The notes under the pieces: generated by a model | The model's database searches: none | Told to the model about the DNA's origin: nothing | What the model saw: the letters and a program-made list of their open reading frames with translations, nothing else | Source: Thozetella sp. PMI_491 | Taxonomy: Eukaryota > Ascomycota > Sordariomycetes > Chaetosphaeriales > Chaetosphaeriaceae | Reading direction: 5' to 3' | DNA length: 64,000 bases | Assembly (NCBI GenBank): GCA_021432635.1 | Contig: MU270062.1 | Span: 186,001-250,000, forward strand | Shown: in pieces, positions 33,680 through 44,815 of the stretch | Numbering within the stretch: position 1 is the stretch's first letter | Layout: each line of letters starts with the position of its first letter | Program-made: the position numbers and the translations under genes

Positions 33680-36600
33680 ATGCATTCTCCTATGGAGCTC
33701 GATATTGCCATCGTCGGCATGGCATGCCGCTTCCCAGGAGATGCCAGAAATCCAGAAGAGCTGTGGAGGATGCTTGTGGCCGGCCGGAGTGCCCACAAGC
33801 CGTTCCCGTCGGACCGCCTTAACATTGCTGGTTTCTATCACCCAAGTGCTGAGCGAGCAGACAGCGTGAGCCCGACCTCAATATCTGCATAGCTTACAAC
33901 TACTGTGCTCATAGCTGACATTTCGGCTTACCCAGTTCAATTTTCGGGAAGCTCACTTCATCGATGGTGACATCGCTGCCTTTGACCGAGAGGTGAGGTG
34001 CCCTCTTGCTGCGGCTCTGTGTAATGCTAACGCTGTACCACATAGTTTTTTGACATTAGCGCGGACGAGGCCAGAGCTATTGACCCGCAGCAAAGGCTCT
34101 TGCTTGAAGTAGCATATGAGGCTCTCGAGAATTGTGAGGTCTTGCACGATGTCCTCCCAAGCTACATTTCTAACTCACGTGTCCCAGCTGGTGTTCCTCT
34201 AGAGAAAGTAAAGGGTACAGATACGTCAGTATGGATTGGATCGTTTGTAAAGGGTATATCGGCTGCAACCACTTATGGTAACGACAAGCATTAACCATTG
34301 GTCGTAGACTATGAGCAGATTTCCATGACAGACGCGCAAACCAACTTGCCGGACTGTGCGACTGGAAATGGCAACGCCATTCTTGCGAATCGCATATCAT
34401 TTGCCTTCGACCTGCATGGTACCAGCCAAACTATTGACACGGGCTGCAGCGGAAGCTTGGTCACAGTCCACCAAGCTGTTCAGGATTTGCGGCTTGGCAA
34501 CAGCGATATGGTAAACTTCGACCTCAGTTCCTAGGCCCATCGACGTCCTGCTAACTGGTCTGTCCTATAGGCTCTTGCAGGGGGCGTTGGCCTCATCATG
34601 ACCCCAGGGACTATCATGCCTATGACTTCTCTCGGTTTTCTTTCCAAGGATGGGAAGTCGTTCACCTTCGATTCGCGGGCCAACGGTTACGGACGCGGCG
34701 AAGGCGCCGGGATCGTGGTTCTTAAGACCCTGCAGCGCGCGATACAAGACGGAGATACTATCCGCGGAATCATTCGCGGCACAGCGAGCAACCAAGACGG
34801 ACGGACCCCCGGCATAACGGTTCCTAACCCAGATGCACAGATTGCCTGCATAAAGAGGGCATACGCCAGGGCTGGTCTACCATACACTGACACGCTCTAT
34901 GTCGAATGCCACGGGACTGGGACCATGGCTGGCGACCCCCGAGAACTCAAGGCAATTTCCCAGGTCATCTCCAACGGCCGTTCATCCCCGCTTCTGGTCG
35001 GCTCCATTAAGCCCAACATCGGCCACCTCGAGGGTGCCGCCGGGATCGCTGGCTTTATCAAGGCAGTTCTGATCTTGGAGAAGGGCCAGATCCCCAAGCA
35101 CATCAACTTCGAGAACTGGAACCCTGACATCAAGCATGAAGAATGGCGAGTCGATGTTCCCCACGATACCATTAACTTCCCGGTCTCGGGTAATGGCCTT
35201 CGGCGGGTGAGCGTTAACTGCTTTGGGTTCGGTGGCACTAATGCGCACGCGATCCTAGACGACGCCAGGAGCCACATCGAACAAAGCGGGCTGGCGGTTC
35301 ATCACAACGTGACATCACTCACTGAGACCCTCATTCTTCCTTCCCATTGTCCTTCAGAGCCCCCACGGCCTTACTTGTTCATGTATTCGGCCAAGGACAA
35401 GGGTACGCTGCAAAAGGTCATGGAGTCACACATACCGTACGTCGAAGCAAACCTATCCAGCCCAACTTTCTTGCATGACTACGAACATACGTTGTACTTT
35501 CGTCGCTCTCAGCTGCTATGGAGCTACGGAATCACTGCATCCTCGCCATCAGACCTTCTTCAGAAGATGAGCCGAGAAATCGACCCGTCCCAGATCATCC
35601 GCACCAGCCGTGGCAAGCCAACAAAGTTCGCCTACATATTCTGTGGGCAGGGTGCACAATGGATCGGTATGGGAAAGCACCTCATGGGCTACAGTATCTT
35701 CCGAAAGAGCATCATGGATGCTGCCAGGTACATGGGAGACCTATATCCTGGTCTCGATCTCCTCCGTCTGATGTCCGAGACCGACCTTGGGGATGAAATC
35801 AATTTGCCTCAGCACGCGCAGCCCGCGACCACAGCTCTCCAAGTTGCCCTTGTGGAGCAGCTGCAGTCCTTGGGCATATCCCCAGCTGCCGTTGTCGGTC
35901 ATTCTTCCGGCGAGATCGCCGCTGCTTTCGCAGCTGGTTACGTCACCCGCGAGCAGGCCTGGTCTCTGGCCCTACACCGCGGCATGTGTGCCGCCAAGCT
36001 GTCTGATAGCTCAGAATTTGTGGGAGGCATGCTTGCCGTCGCACTATCCCAGTCAAAGGCGGACGAGTACATCTCCCTTGTTACACCCGGGAAAGTTTGC
36101 GTGGCCTGCATTAACAGCCCCAGCCTAGTCACCCTATCGGGGGACCGTGAACAAATCATGCTTCTGAAAGGCATCTTCGACCAGGATCATGTGTTCAACA
36201 GGCTTCTAGCTGGAACTACAGCATACCATTCCTATCACATGTATCAGGTAGCTGAACGGTATCGCGCGCTCATTGCTGCCTCCATGCTACAGCCCGCCTG
36301 GAACCAAGCCTCGGCGACCATGTATTCGTCTCTTACCGGAGCTTTAATCTCTCGCGATCAGCTCGGTTCCGACTACTGGGTGCAGAATATGGTTCGGCCA
36401 GTCGAGTTTGAGAAGGCCGTAAGCTGTATGCTCAAGGAAACTAGCCCCGACTTTTGTATCGAAGTCAGCCCGCGGCCTGTATGGGCAAGGGCACTGACCG
36501 ATATTGAGACTGCTGTCTATCCTCAAACCCAGAACCGATTCACATACATATCACTCTCGCAGCCTTCCGAAGCGTCAGACAGCATCATGTCGCTACCAAG

Positions 36601-39586
36601 GCTTCTATGGACACGGGGCTGTCCGGCGGATATTACATCACATTTCAGCAGTGTGCCAAAGTGTCTTCCTGATCTGCCTCCCTACTCCTGGAACCACTCC
36701 AAGTCGTATTTGTACGAGAGCCACATCTCCAAGCAGCTGCGTTTCCGGCAGTTTGGAAGACTTGACTTCATCGGTGCCCCCACCAACGATTCTATCATGC
36801 CAATCGCTCCGAAATGGCGTGGCTTTTTCCGAGTCGCAGAGAACCCCTGGCTGATGGACCATAAGGTTCAGGGAGAAGTCATTTATCCTGCGGCCGGCAT
36901 GGTCGTCATGGCAATCGAAGCGGGCAAGCAGCTAACATATAACCTCACGAGCAACCGCAGCGATATTCTGGACTTTGAGGTCACGAACTTTGACATTCTC
37001 GCTCCTATGATCATTCCTGTCGATCTCAACGGGCTGGAACATGTACTATCTGTATCGGGCTGGCACACAATGGTTGACCACGGCGTGACGGCTGGCTCCT
37101 GCAATTTTGTCGTCCTCTCCCGCCGTCACTCCGAGATGCCCTATCAGATTAACGCATCAGGCGTTCTCACCGTACGCTTCTACGCAAAGGGTACGGAGCA
37201 CGTTAACGGTCATTACGCGCCCTCCCTGAAGCAGTCGGACTGGAAGCCGAAGCCCCTCGATGCACTCGGAGCCCAGTCGCCCTTCGAGTTCTACGAAGGT
37301 CTTAATGTGATCGGAATGAACTACGGCACGCAATTTCGCAATATAGTTCGCATCGGACAGAGGGAGCTGACAGGTCGAAGCGGCGAAGAACGCTGGGAGT
37401 GCGAGACGGTTGTGCGCGTGCCCGATACCAAATCGAAGATGCCAATGCAGTTCGAGTTCGATCACATCATCCATCCGGCCACCCTAGATGGTATGTTCCA
37501 GACCGTCTTCACTCTTGGGGACCGCAAGATGCTGCCGGTGCATATCGATAGACTTCGGATAAATGGCTCGATCCAGAGTGGCCATGGAATCACATTCCGT
37601 GGCCTCTCGGGCGCCCGGGAGACCAGCGAGCCTGGTGCAGTTGTTGCCCATATCGACATGGTGCACCAGTTCGACGACAGACCTGACTATGATTGGGCGG
37701 TCGAAGTGAAGGGACTCGTTGCGAAGGCTGTCGCCGTTGATTATGAGAATCCCTCCTTCTTGCCCAGTCACCGGCATCTGTGCAGCAAGGTGGACTGGGA
37801 GGAGGCCATCATCCAGCCCGCCGACATCACCCGGCTGCCGACCCGACGTCTCGTTTTGCTAGAAGCACCTGGTCCCGTGCTACCTCTTGCGGATCACCTT
37901 GCTACCGTTTTCGGAGAACTTGGAGTTGATGTTGTCCGAGCTAAGGGGCTCCCGCTGGGTGACGACCTTGATCCCGACTGCCCCGTCCTATCTTTGCTCC
38001 AGCTCGCCCAAGACAACTTGGTCTTTAACCTCGAGGAACAGGAGTATAGACAGCTCCAGCAGCTGCTCATCAACAGCAACAAGCTCTTCTGGATCACTCG
38101 TGGCGCTCAGATGACCTCCTCCTTGCCATCTGCGGCCCCTTTCATTGGCTGGACTCGTACAGTTCGCTCAGAGGATGCAACGAAACATATTGTCTGTTTC
38201 GATGTTAGCCCAGAAAACTCCTTCGACCAGTCTGCTGCAGTACTCCTTCGCACGGCTTTCTTGGATTCGTTTGCTACCCAGTCCTCGAGTACATTGTCAC
38301 ATGAGCTGGAAACCGAGTACGCAGAACTCAACGGCCGTCTCTATGTGCCACGCCTGCGCCCAATGGCGGAGCTCAACTCAATCATAGAACGAGGGGAAGC
38401 CTCTACGAGCGAACTATCTCTGGATCCGGAGGCAACGTACCTCCTTATCGGTGGCCTCGGCGGTCTCGGTCTCGATATTGCCGAGTTCCTGGCCTCGCAC
38501 GGCGCCAAGCACATCGCCCTTTTCTCTCGTTCTGGCCTTGACACGGTGCTGAACTCCCCCGAGGAACGTTCTGGGCCAATCCTGGAGACCTTGGCCCGCC
38601 TGGAGGTCATGGGAGTGGAAACCTACATCCACAAGGTTGACATCTGCGATCAGAAGTCGCTTTCGGCGGGTCTTACCGCAATCCAGCATCTGCCCCCAAT
38701 GAAGGGAATGATTCATGCTGCCGGTGTCCTGCAAGATTTGACATATCGCAACATGACGTACGAAGCTTGGGTTGCTGCCTCGCGGGTCAAGATGGTCGGC
38801 TCTTCCAACCTGCATCAGCTTCTACCGCACGACCTGGACTTCTTCATCCTTCTCTCCTCTGCTGCCGGAGTGATCGGAAACCGTGGCCAGGCCAATTATG
38901 CCGCCGGAAATGCCTTCCAGGACGCCCTGGCGCGCCACCGCCGCTCGCTTCCCGAGCCTCTCCCCGCGATCTCTCTCGACCTGGGTCCGATCATCGGCGC
39001 AGGCATGGTCGACCAGGAGATGATGGACCACCTCCGCAGCGTCGGATTCTTTGGCATACGCAAGAAGGACTTCCACGCAGTCCTGGCGCACGCTATCGGC
39101 GGCCGTGACGTCGACGGAGCGCGGCCGCTGCCGCCGCAGATCGTCTTAGGCGTTGGAACCGGTGGTCTTATCAAGCAAAACAAGCCGGCCGATCCTTTCT
39201 GGGCGCGGACGGCGCTCTTCGAGCACCTCAACCGCTTGGATGTCGCGGCCGGCGACCTCGGCGGCCAGGGCGACACCTCGTCGCGTCTCGACCTGCTGAA
39301 CCTCCAGCCGCTGCTAAAGGCTTCGGCCAGTGTCGACAACGCTGTCAACGTGCTCTTCGGGCCACTGGTTGCGGCGATGGCTAACATCATTCCCAACCTG
39401 GACCCCGCCGACGTGAAGTCCGACATGACGCCCACGGAGTGCAACTCCGACAGCATGCGCGGCGTCAACATCGATAACTGGCTGAAGAGAACGACCGGTG
39501 TATCGGTCGGCATGGGGCTCAATGCCATGACAATCCGTGGCATCTGCGAGGAGGTTGTTCGGAAGGGTGGCTTCGTAACGCTGTAG
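33680..39586 (+). CDS. Highly reducing-type iterative type I polyketide synthase, KS-AT-DH-(psiKR)-KR-ACP, lacking MT and ER
   Basis: Builds and partly reduces a polyketide chain from malonyl-CoA. Exons 33680-33865, 33936-33992, 34046-34133, 34188-34253, 34308-34510 and 34571-39586 (introns 70, 53, 54, 54 and 60 nt) give 1871 aa. KS (about 5-430): Cys179 in DTGCSGSL, His314 in ECHGTGT, His352 in [10 protein letters not shown] (about 540-860): [10 protein letters not shown], Ser645 in GHSSGE, His753 in AYHSYHM. DH (about 930-1230): His964 in [11 protein letters not shown] and Asp1173 in [10 protein letters not shown] structural KR remnant (about 1260-1450) runs straight into the [11 protein letters not shown] at 1494-1502 and Tyr1643 in [11 protein letters not shown]: Ser1828 in NSDSMRG. 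The KS is of the HR-PKS type rather than the 6-methylsalicylate type. ER and methyltransferase domains are absent, and so is any thioesterase or reductase release domain. All other catalytic residues checked are intact. Expected product: a chain with alkene or hydroxyl positions unless a trans-ER acts. Confidence 0.93.
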
Positions 39587-40412
39587 ACCAATGTAGAAGC
39601 ACGTGCAAATAACATGGCGACGTGCGAAGACAAATGGAACATGTAAACTGACTCTATCGCCGCCTCTTGTGTCTTGCCCAGTATGCTTCCCCCACTCCCA
39701 TTTTTGGGGGTTCGAGCGGTATACCGTCCGTGAGCATCATTGCACTGGATCGTATGCGTGCGGAAGAGAGAACTTGAGTGTCTCGATTGATCTAGACTGA
39801 TGACGACGTCAGTCTGTGCGCTTGACAGGGAGGTTTAGATCGGATGAACTCTTTGATATTTAAACTTTGTCTCGTCCGCAGATCTCGTCTTGACAGTTAC
39901 GCTTGTCCCATTTCGTGTTGAAAAAATTGACAATCGCATTATCAACAAAATCTCGAACCTGGCTAATTCTCTTTGCTTGACTCCTTGACTCCAGCTATTT
40001 TTGAGTTTTGATTCATTAGGTAGTTACAATGCCGCCAACGCTGCAGCGTCAAAGGACAATGCATATTTCTTTGGACTTAGCTTTAGAGGGACTAATTGCG
40101 ATAGCCAATATGCACTGAGAACTAAACGGTGTTGGTGGTCTGACGGGGACGTGAGCAGATGCCTGCGCAATTGAGCAGGATCTGACTGAGAGTAGCCCAT
40201 CCTACTCCATTCTTGTCGATAATTACATGCAAGAATAATATTGCCAAGGCTGAAACGTGGTATCCCCGTGGGGTTATATGATAACTATAGGTTGCATTAC
40301 TTGCATATATATACCGTCAAAGTGCCGTTCCTATCCCGAAGACCCTGGCCTGTCCGAAAGGGGCACAGCATGATCCAGCAACCTCCTTTGCCATATATGT
40401 ACACCGTTTTCC
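39587..40412. other. Intergenic region, convergent PKS / protease
   Basis: The sequence between the PKS stop and the protease stop is comparatively AT-rich and holds the two 3' flanks. No coding frame is supported. Confidence 0.6.
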
Positions 40413-41969
40413 TTACAATGCAAAGAGCAAGCCGCCAAGGACAGCGAACAAACTTGATACGGCGGCGATGCCGAAGACCTCGGTGGAAGGAGCCCTCATC
40501 GCCTGGGGCGCAATGTTGTTCTTCGGTGTTGTGCCTCCCGTGACGGTGACGGTAACTTGGCCACCGCTGCCGGTGCCGGTACCGCTCGCTCCGCCTCCAA
40601 CCGTGCCCGTCGGCATCACAGTCGCCGTCGTTTGCTGGCTCGCTACGCCGGTCAAGGTGGCCAATTCGCTCGCCGCACCCTTCAGCTCGGTGACGTTGGC
40701 GTCGCTGCTATTGAGATTGGCGGGCGCAATGCCGATCTGGGCGTTCGAGAGGTCGTATACGACATAAGCGCTCCGCAAGAACGTGTCGCCTAGTAAGGCA
40801 AACGTGCTTGTCGAGGTCTGTCGTCGGTATTCGTCGCTCCGCTTGGTGTTGAAACCGCCGGTGCTCTGGATGCCGAATAGGCATGCGTTGTCGAACGGTA
40901 GCCCCAGTGCCGAGCTGGAACCGCTGACCACATCAAGGACCAGCTCCTCGACAGGGACCGAGATCTTGGTGTCGGTACCGAAAGTGAATTCGAGCGTGAA
41001 GGACTCCGAGCTGGAATATAGATACTTGCAGTCGACGAAGGCGAGACCGGTGCTTCTCGTCTCGGTGTAGGCGCCCACTGCATTGAAGAGTGAGGTTGCC
41101 ATGTCGTCCGGGAGGTACGAAAGCGTCGTGCCGGAGTCGAGGATGGCGGGGAGGTTGCTCTTGGTCGTAGGCACGTTTGTTGTAGTGCCGCTGGAGAATT
41201 TGGCAGACATCCCATTCAACGCCACTGCAAAGGAGGTGTAATTGGCAGTGGTTCCGCTCGACTTCATGATGGGGAGGACGGCGAGAGGGCCGACGAACTT
41301 GTTCGTATCGACTCCGCCAAGTAGGATGTTTCCTGATGGCGAGCGCCTGTCGTTCAGGTATAGCGAGTAGGCCTTGGTGCTGATGAGACCTTGGTTGGCC
41401 AACGAGTCGATGAGGTTTGGGTACTTTTTGCTCGTGGCCTCGTTAGCAGAGAAGCCCACGCCGAGGATGCCAGTGCCGCGCGAAGTGGATGTGGCGTATC
41501 CAAGCTGCATTGACTTGACCGTCACGCCGCCTATTGAGAAGTCGTCGGATATGTAGTCTCCTATAGCGCCGCCGCCATCCAGGTAGGTGATGCTGAACCC
41601 CTTTGTTGTTACCAGCTGGTAGTTCGAGCTCTTGCTCGGGTTGTACGTCGCAGCGCACGAGTCGCCGTAGTATGCTTGGAGCTTTGCGCTGGTGCACAAG
41701 TCGGCCTTGTAGCTCACAACCCAAGCATCGCTGGAGCCCGTGTCGAGGACCATTGGGACTTGCTGGCCGCCGACCGTGACTTGTGTATAGTAGCCCCCGC
41801 CGGTGAGATTGTTGGCCGCCGTCTCGGTATAGAATCCGCGCCGGGACAATCCTTCTGGCAGTATACCGACGCGGAGGTCGGGAAACGCTCGGTTGAGCTC
41901 GAACTGGACGACATTCTGCGCCGTCGTCCCCGAGGCCAGAGCCAGGAGGGGCAATGAGTTGGGCCTCAT
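40413..41969 (-). CDS. GPI-anchored aspartic protease, yapsin/candidapepsin-like (peptidase A1)
   Basis: Secreted, cell-surface aspartyl endopeptidase. The gene is a single exon of 518 aa. The N terminus (MRPNSLPLLALASGTTA) reads as a short signal peptide. A dibasic site (LSRRG, residues 41-45) probably marks propeptide cleavage. The first catalytic motif is VLDTGSSDAW with Asp76; the second is ILDSGTTLSYLP with Asp278. FALLGDTFLRSAYVVYD near the C-terminal lobe is typical of the family. The disulfide-loop cysteines C92 and C105 are present. After about residue 430 comes a Ser/Thr/Gly-rich stalk, then a terminal hydrophobic segment (FGIAAVSSLFAVLGGLLFAL) preceded by small residues, which is a standard GPI-attachment signal. 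Such enzymes process or shed wall proteins. It is divergent from ADE1 and convergent with the PKS. I see no reason to tie it to the polyketide locus beyond proximity. Confidence 0.93.
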   Translation of the reverse strand: MRPNSLPLLALASGTTAQNVVQFELNRAFPDLRVGILPEGLSRRGFYTETAANNLTGGGYYTQVTVGGQQVPMVLDTGSSDAWVVSYKADLCTSAKLQAYYGDSCAATYNPSKSSNYQLVTTKGFSITYLDGGGAIGDYISDDFSIGGVTVKSMQLGYATSTSRGTGILGVGFSANEATSKKYPNLIDSLANQGLISTKAYSLYLNDRRSPSGNILLGGVDTNKFVGPLAVLPIMKSSGTTANYTSFAVALNGMSAKFSSGTTTNVPTTKSNLPAILDSGTTLSYLPDDMATSLFNAVGAYTETRSTGLAFVDCKYLYSSSESFTLEFTFGTDTKISVPVEELVLDVVSGSSSALGLPFDNACLFGIQSTGGFNTKRSDEYRRQTSTSTFALLGDTFLRSAYVVYDLSNAQIGIAPANLNSSDANVTELKGAASELATLTGVASQQTTATVMPTGTVGGGASGTGTGSGGQVTVTVTGGTTPKNNIAPQAMRAPSTEVFGIAAVSSLFAVLGGLLFAL

Positions 41970-42952
41970 GGCGTCGACTGTGTAGAGGGGTCGAATTCCT
42001 CTCGTGCTCGTTCCTAGGGCCTGGCGTCCTGTTAAGGGGTCTCCCCCTCCGCACCCTCAGCTCTGAGGCTGCAATGAGACCTTGGCGTGAGGGGCAGGGT
42101 TCTGGTAATACGGTGCGATTCGCCGCCGTGCGGGCCTTCTCTAGACGCAAGGACGACCTCCGCTCTAGAGCTCGAAGGCTCTCTAGAAGGGCGCGAGAGG
42201 TGGTTCGTCCTCAGTGGCCTACAAAAAGGACTAAGACGCAAGACCACGCAGTTCGACAGGCCGCCTGTGAAGATGCTAGCACGCGTCAAGGACGAAGAGG
42301 ATAGTCGGGCATCGCAAGACCAAAGCAGATTCAAGCCACCGGGGGTAGGTGTCTACCCCAATTTAAGAGAGAGCCGCCTCCATGCAATCGCGCATTCAGC
42401 TACTCCGGAGCGCCGGCCTAACGACCCAGGTGGCTAGCTACGGGGCGGCGTGGCTTGCAGCTGGCCCCTCTCCATGCCGCCAATCACCGACCGGGTCTTG
42501 GCATCGCGACTTAGATCCGCTCGCCATCCGGCACCAGACTCAGCCAGTCTGGGCAGACCGGTAGCTAGCTAGCGGGCGGGAAGGGGAGCTACTACATACT
42601 GCGTAGTATGTTGGCTCCGGCCGCGTGGCCTTAGGCCCATGAGACAAAGAAACGCAGCGATGAGCGGGTGGCCGCGAGCTTCGAGAACATGCCGGTGCCA
42701 GATGCAAGCCCAGAACAGCCCCAAGATCTCGACGGTGGAGCTCTCGGTGCTTATGGAGTACCTGAAAACCGGGGTCTTGGGCACCCACTGAGGGTGACAA
42801 TCCGCTCTTACTTCTTGGGCTGTATTCCCGAGCCACCCACACCACACAGCTAGCGCGGATCGCTGGCCGGGTTGCATGAGGTTAATCTCTAACCGGCCGC
42901 TACGCTCGTGCCCTTCCAAGCAAGCCAAGACGCCAGAGCTCTAAAGAATGGG

Positions 42953-43022
42953 ATGAAAGGTGAAAAGTGAAGGGTGAGGTATGACGAATGTGAGATGAGA
43001 GGTGAGAGGTGAGTGGTGAAGG
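42953..43022. repeat. Purine-rich GGTGA-type simple repeat
   Basis: Imperfect reiteration of GGTGA/GATGA-like units (for example GAGAGGTGAGAGGTGAG) over about 70 nt. It is non-coding. Confidence 0.6.
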
Positions 43023-43636
43023 CGGCCAGCCTGCATTGAGCCGAATCTTGCCCGTTTTCCCTAGGGCGCTGGGCATGCGACCATCCCGGTCCTGCAATCC
43101 GACCGGATTTTTGGTATCTCGCGCAGCATGCGGTAATCCATGGGCTCCGTTGAGCCCATCTTTCAGCTGCCGAGCACAGCTCAGCGTTTTCGCCGCCCGC
43201 GGACCAACCACGCGCCCCCGTGTGTACCCATCTTTCGAACCTGGCTTGTACTGCCAAGCTGATGGCCGACCCTTGGCTCTCGGCGCTTCTACTCAATGGC
43301 CTCTCACAGCAAAAGCGAAGCAGCAATGAATGACACTGTTTGCTCGCCAAGTACTTCTTGTCGACGTGGCGGTGCTACGCGGGCTGGCCAGCGGCCCCTT
43401 CATTTGTCCATCGGAGGGAGAGAATGATTGTGGTCAGAAGCAAAAAGAGGAAGAAAAAAAACTCCGGCTGAGGGGATAGTAGCACACGTTCACACAACCG
43501 GAGCGCTGCATCTGGGATACGGAGTTGAATGCTCGCCGCGTACATCCCTCTACTCCAAGCATCATGTGTTGAGTGAGAATGCGGGCAATTGATCAAATCG
43601 TTAGGCGGGCCATGACTTGCTTGTTTTGGGTTTGTC

Positions 43637-43642
43637 GAGTCA
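43637..43642 (-). promoter_or_regulatory. Possible Gcn4/Cpc1 (TGACTC) site upstream of ADE1
   Basis: TGACTC on the minus strand, 244 nt before the ADE1 start. In yeast, purine genes are controlled through TGACTC by Bas1 and Gcn4, and filamentous fungi have the Cpc1/CpcA homologue. A hexamer alone is weak evidence. Confidence 0.3.
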
Positions 43643-43885
43643 AAGGCTAACCACGGCACTGGCGGAATGACAAGCGATGTTGGCCGAACCGCGGCCGTAG
43701 CCGGAGCGGCATCTGCCATCACGCAAAGCCGAATTTTTTTTTGGGCGTATTAATGCGGTCCGAAAAAAATCCCAACCTTGACGACCCAGCAGTAGAAGAT
43801 TTTGCGCTCATCCATCGGCGAAATCGGGCTCTCCACCCTTTCTTCTCTTCGTCCTCGCTAATCAACACGAACTAGTATAGCAAAG

Positions 43886-44815
43886 ATGGCAACCGCTGCG
43901 GTCGCCAAGGTCGACCTCGGCTCTCTGAAGCTCCGGAACAGTGGCAAGGTGCGGGAGATCTACGATGTAGACGAGAACACTATTCTCTTCACCACCTCGG
44001 ATCGCATCTCTGCTTATGATGTCATCATGAACAACGGTGTGCCGGGCAAGGGCATAGTGCTGACTCTGGCGACGAAGCACTGGTTCGATGTGCTGTCGGC
44101 GGCCATCCCGACCCTGCGCACACACTTCGTGTCCCTGCTGCCGCCCGCGGCCCTGACGGCTGAGGAGAAGGCCCAGGTGCGCGGCCGCAGCATGCTGGTG
44201 CGCCGCCTGGTCCCCTTCAAGATTGAGGCCATCGTGCGGGGCTACATCACGGGCTCGGCGTGGAACGAGTATGTCAAGTCGGGCACCGTGCACGGAGAGC
44301 CGGTGCCTGCGGGGCTTCAGCAGTGCGCCAAGTTCCCCGAGCCGCTCTACACGCCGAGCACCAAGGCGGAGCTGGGCGACAACGACGAGAACATCACGCG
44401 CGACAAGGCCGCCGAGATCGTCGGCGCGCAGTATGCCGCCCGCATCGAGCGGCTCGCCATCAACCTCTACGAGGCCGGTGCGGCGTACGCGGCGGAGCGG
44501 GGCATCATCATCGCCGACACCAAGTTCGAGTTCGCGCTCGACCCCGCGACCGACGAGATCGTGTTGATCGACGAGGTGCTGACGCCAGACTCGTCGCGCT
44601 TCTGGCCCGCCGACAAATACGAAGTTGGCCGGGACCAAGACAGCTTCGACAAGCAGTTCCTCCGAAACTGGCTGGTCCAGAACAAACTGAAGGGCAAGCC
44701 CGACGTCACCATGCCGGAGGACATTGTCGCCGCCACTTCGGAGCGGTACCTGGATGCGTTCCAGAAGCTGACGGGCAAGACGCTGGAGCAGGCGCTGCAG
44801 GACGAAGGGCTCTAG
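43886..44815 (+). CDS. ADE1: Phosphoribosylaminoimidazole-succinocarboxamide synthase (SAICAR synthetase)
   Basis: Catalyses the ATP-dependent joining of aspartate to CAIR to make SAICAR in de novo purine synthesis, in the cytosol. The gene is an intronless 309-aa frame, matching the fungal enzyme length of about 305. Signatures: SGKVREIYDVD (ATP-site glycine-rich strand), TSDRISAYDVIM, LVPFKIEAIVRGYITGSAWNEY (first PROSITE-type signature), and LIDEVLTPDSSRFWPADKY, which contains the conserved family block near the C-terminal half. The start is the ATG in a good context (AAAGATGGC). Codons are strongly GC-ending, so long open frames also appear antisense and in other frames; these are artefacts. 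Unlike animals, no PurE (AIR carboxylase) domain is fused. Identification is certain by motif content. Confidence 0.97.
   Translation: MATAAVAKVDLGSLKLRNSGKVREIYDVDENTILFTTSDRISAYDVIMNNGVPGKGIVLTLATKHWFDVLSAAIPTLRTHFVSLLPPAALTAEEKAQVRGRSMLVRRLVPFKIEAIVRGYITGSAWNEYVKSGTVHGEPVPAGLQQCAKFPEPLYTPSTKAELGDNDENITRDKAAEIVGAQYAARIERLAINLYEAGAAYAAERGIIIADTKFEFALDPATDEIVLIDEVLTPDSSRFWPADKYEVGRDQDSFDKQFLRNWLVQNKLKGKPDVTMPEDIVAATSERYLDAFQKLTGKTLEQALQDEGL

Larger units (their letters stand above)
41970..43885. promoter_or_regulatory. Divergent intergenic region, protease (-) / ADE1 (+)
   Basis: It carries both promoters. A purine-rich repetitive patch lies at about 42953-43022, an AT-rich T run at about 43733-43742, and a GAGTCA hexamer (TGACTC on the minus strand) at 43637-43642. 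No reading frame has family features. Confidence 0.5.

Noticed and set aside
38896-39642. 248-codon frame antisense to the PKS 3' end
   Set aside because: Shadow of the conserved KR-ACP coding region on the other strand.
43862-44638. 258-codon frame antisense to ADE1
   Set aside because: A mirror of the strongly GC3-biased ADE1 coding sequence; the translation has no family features.
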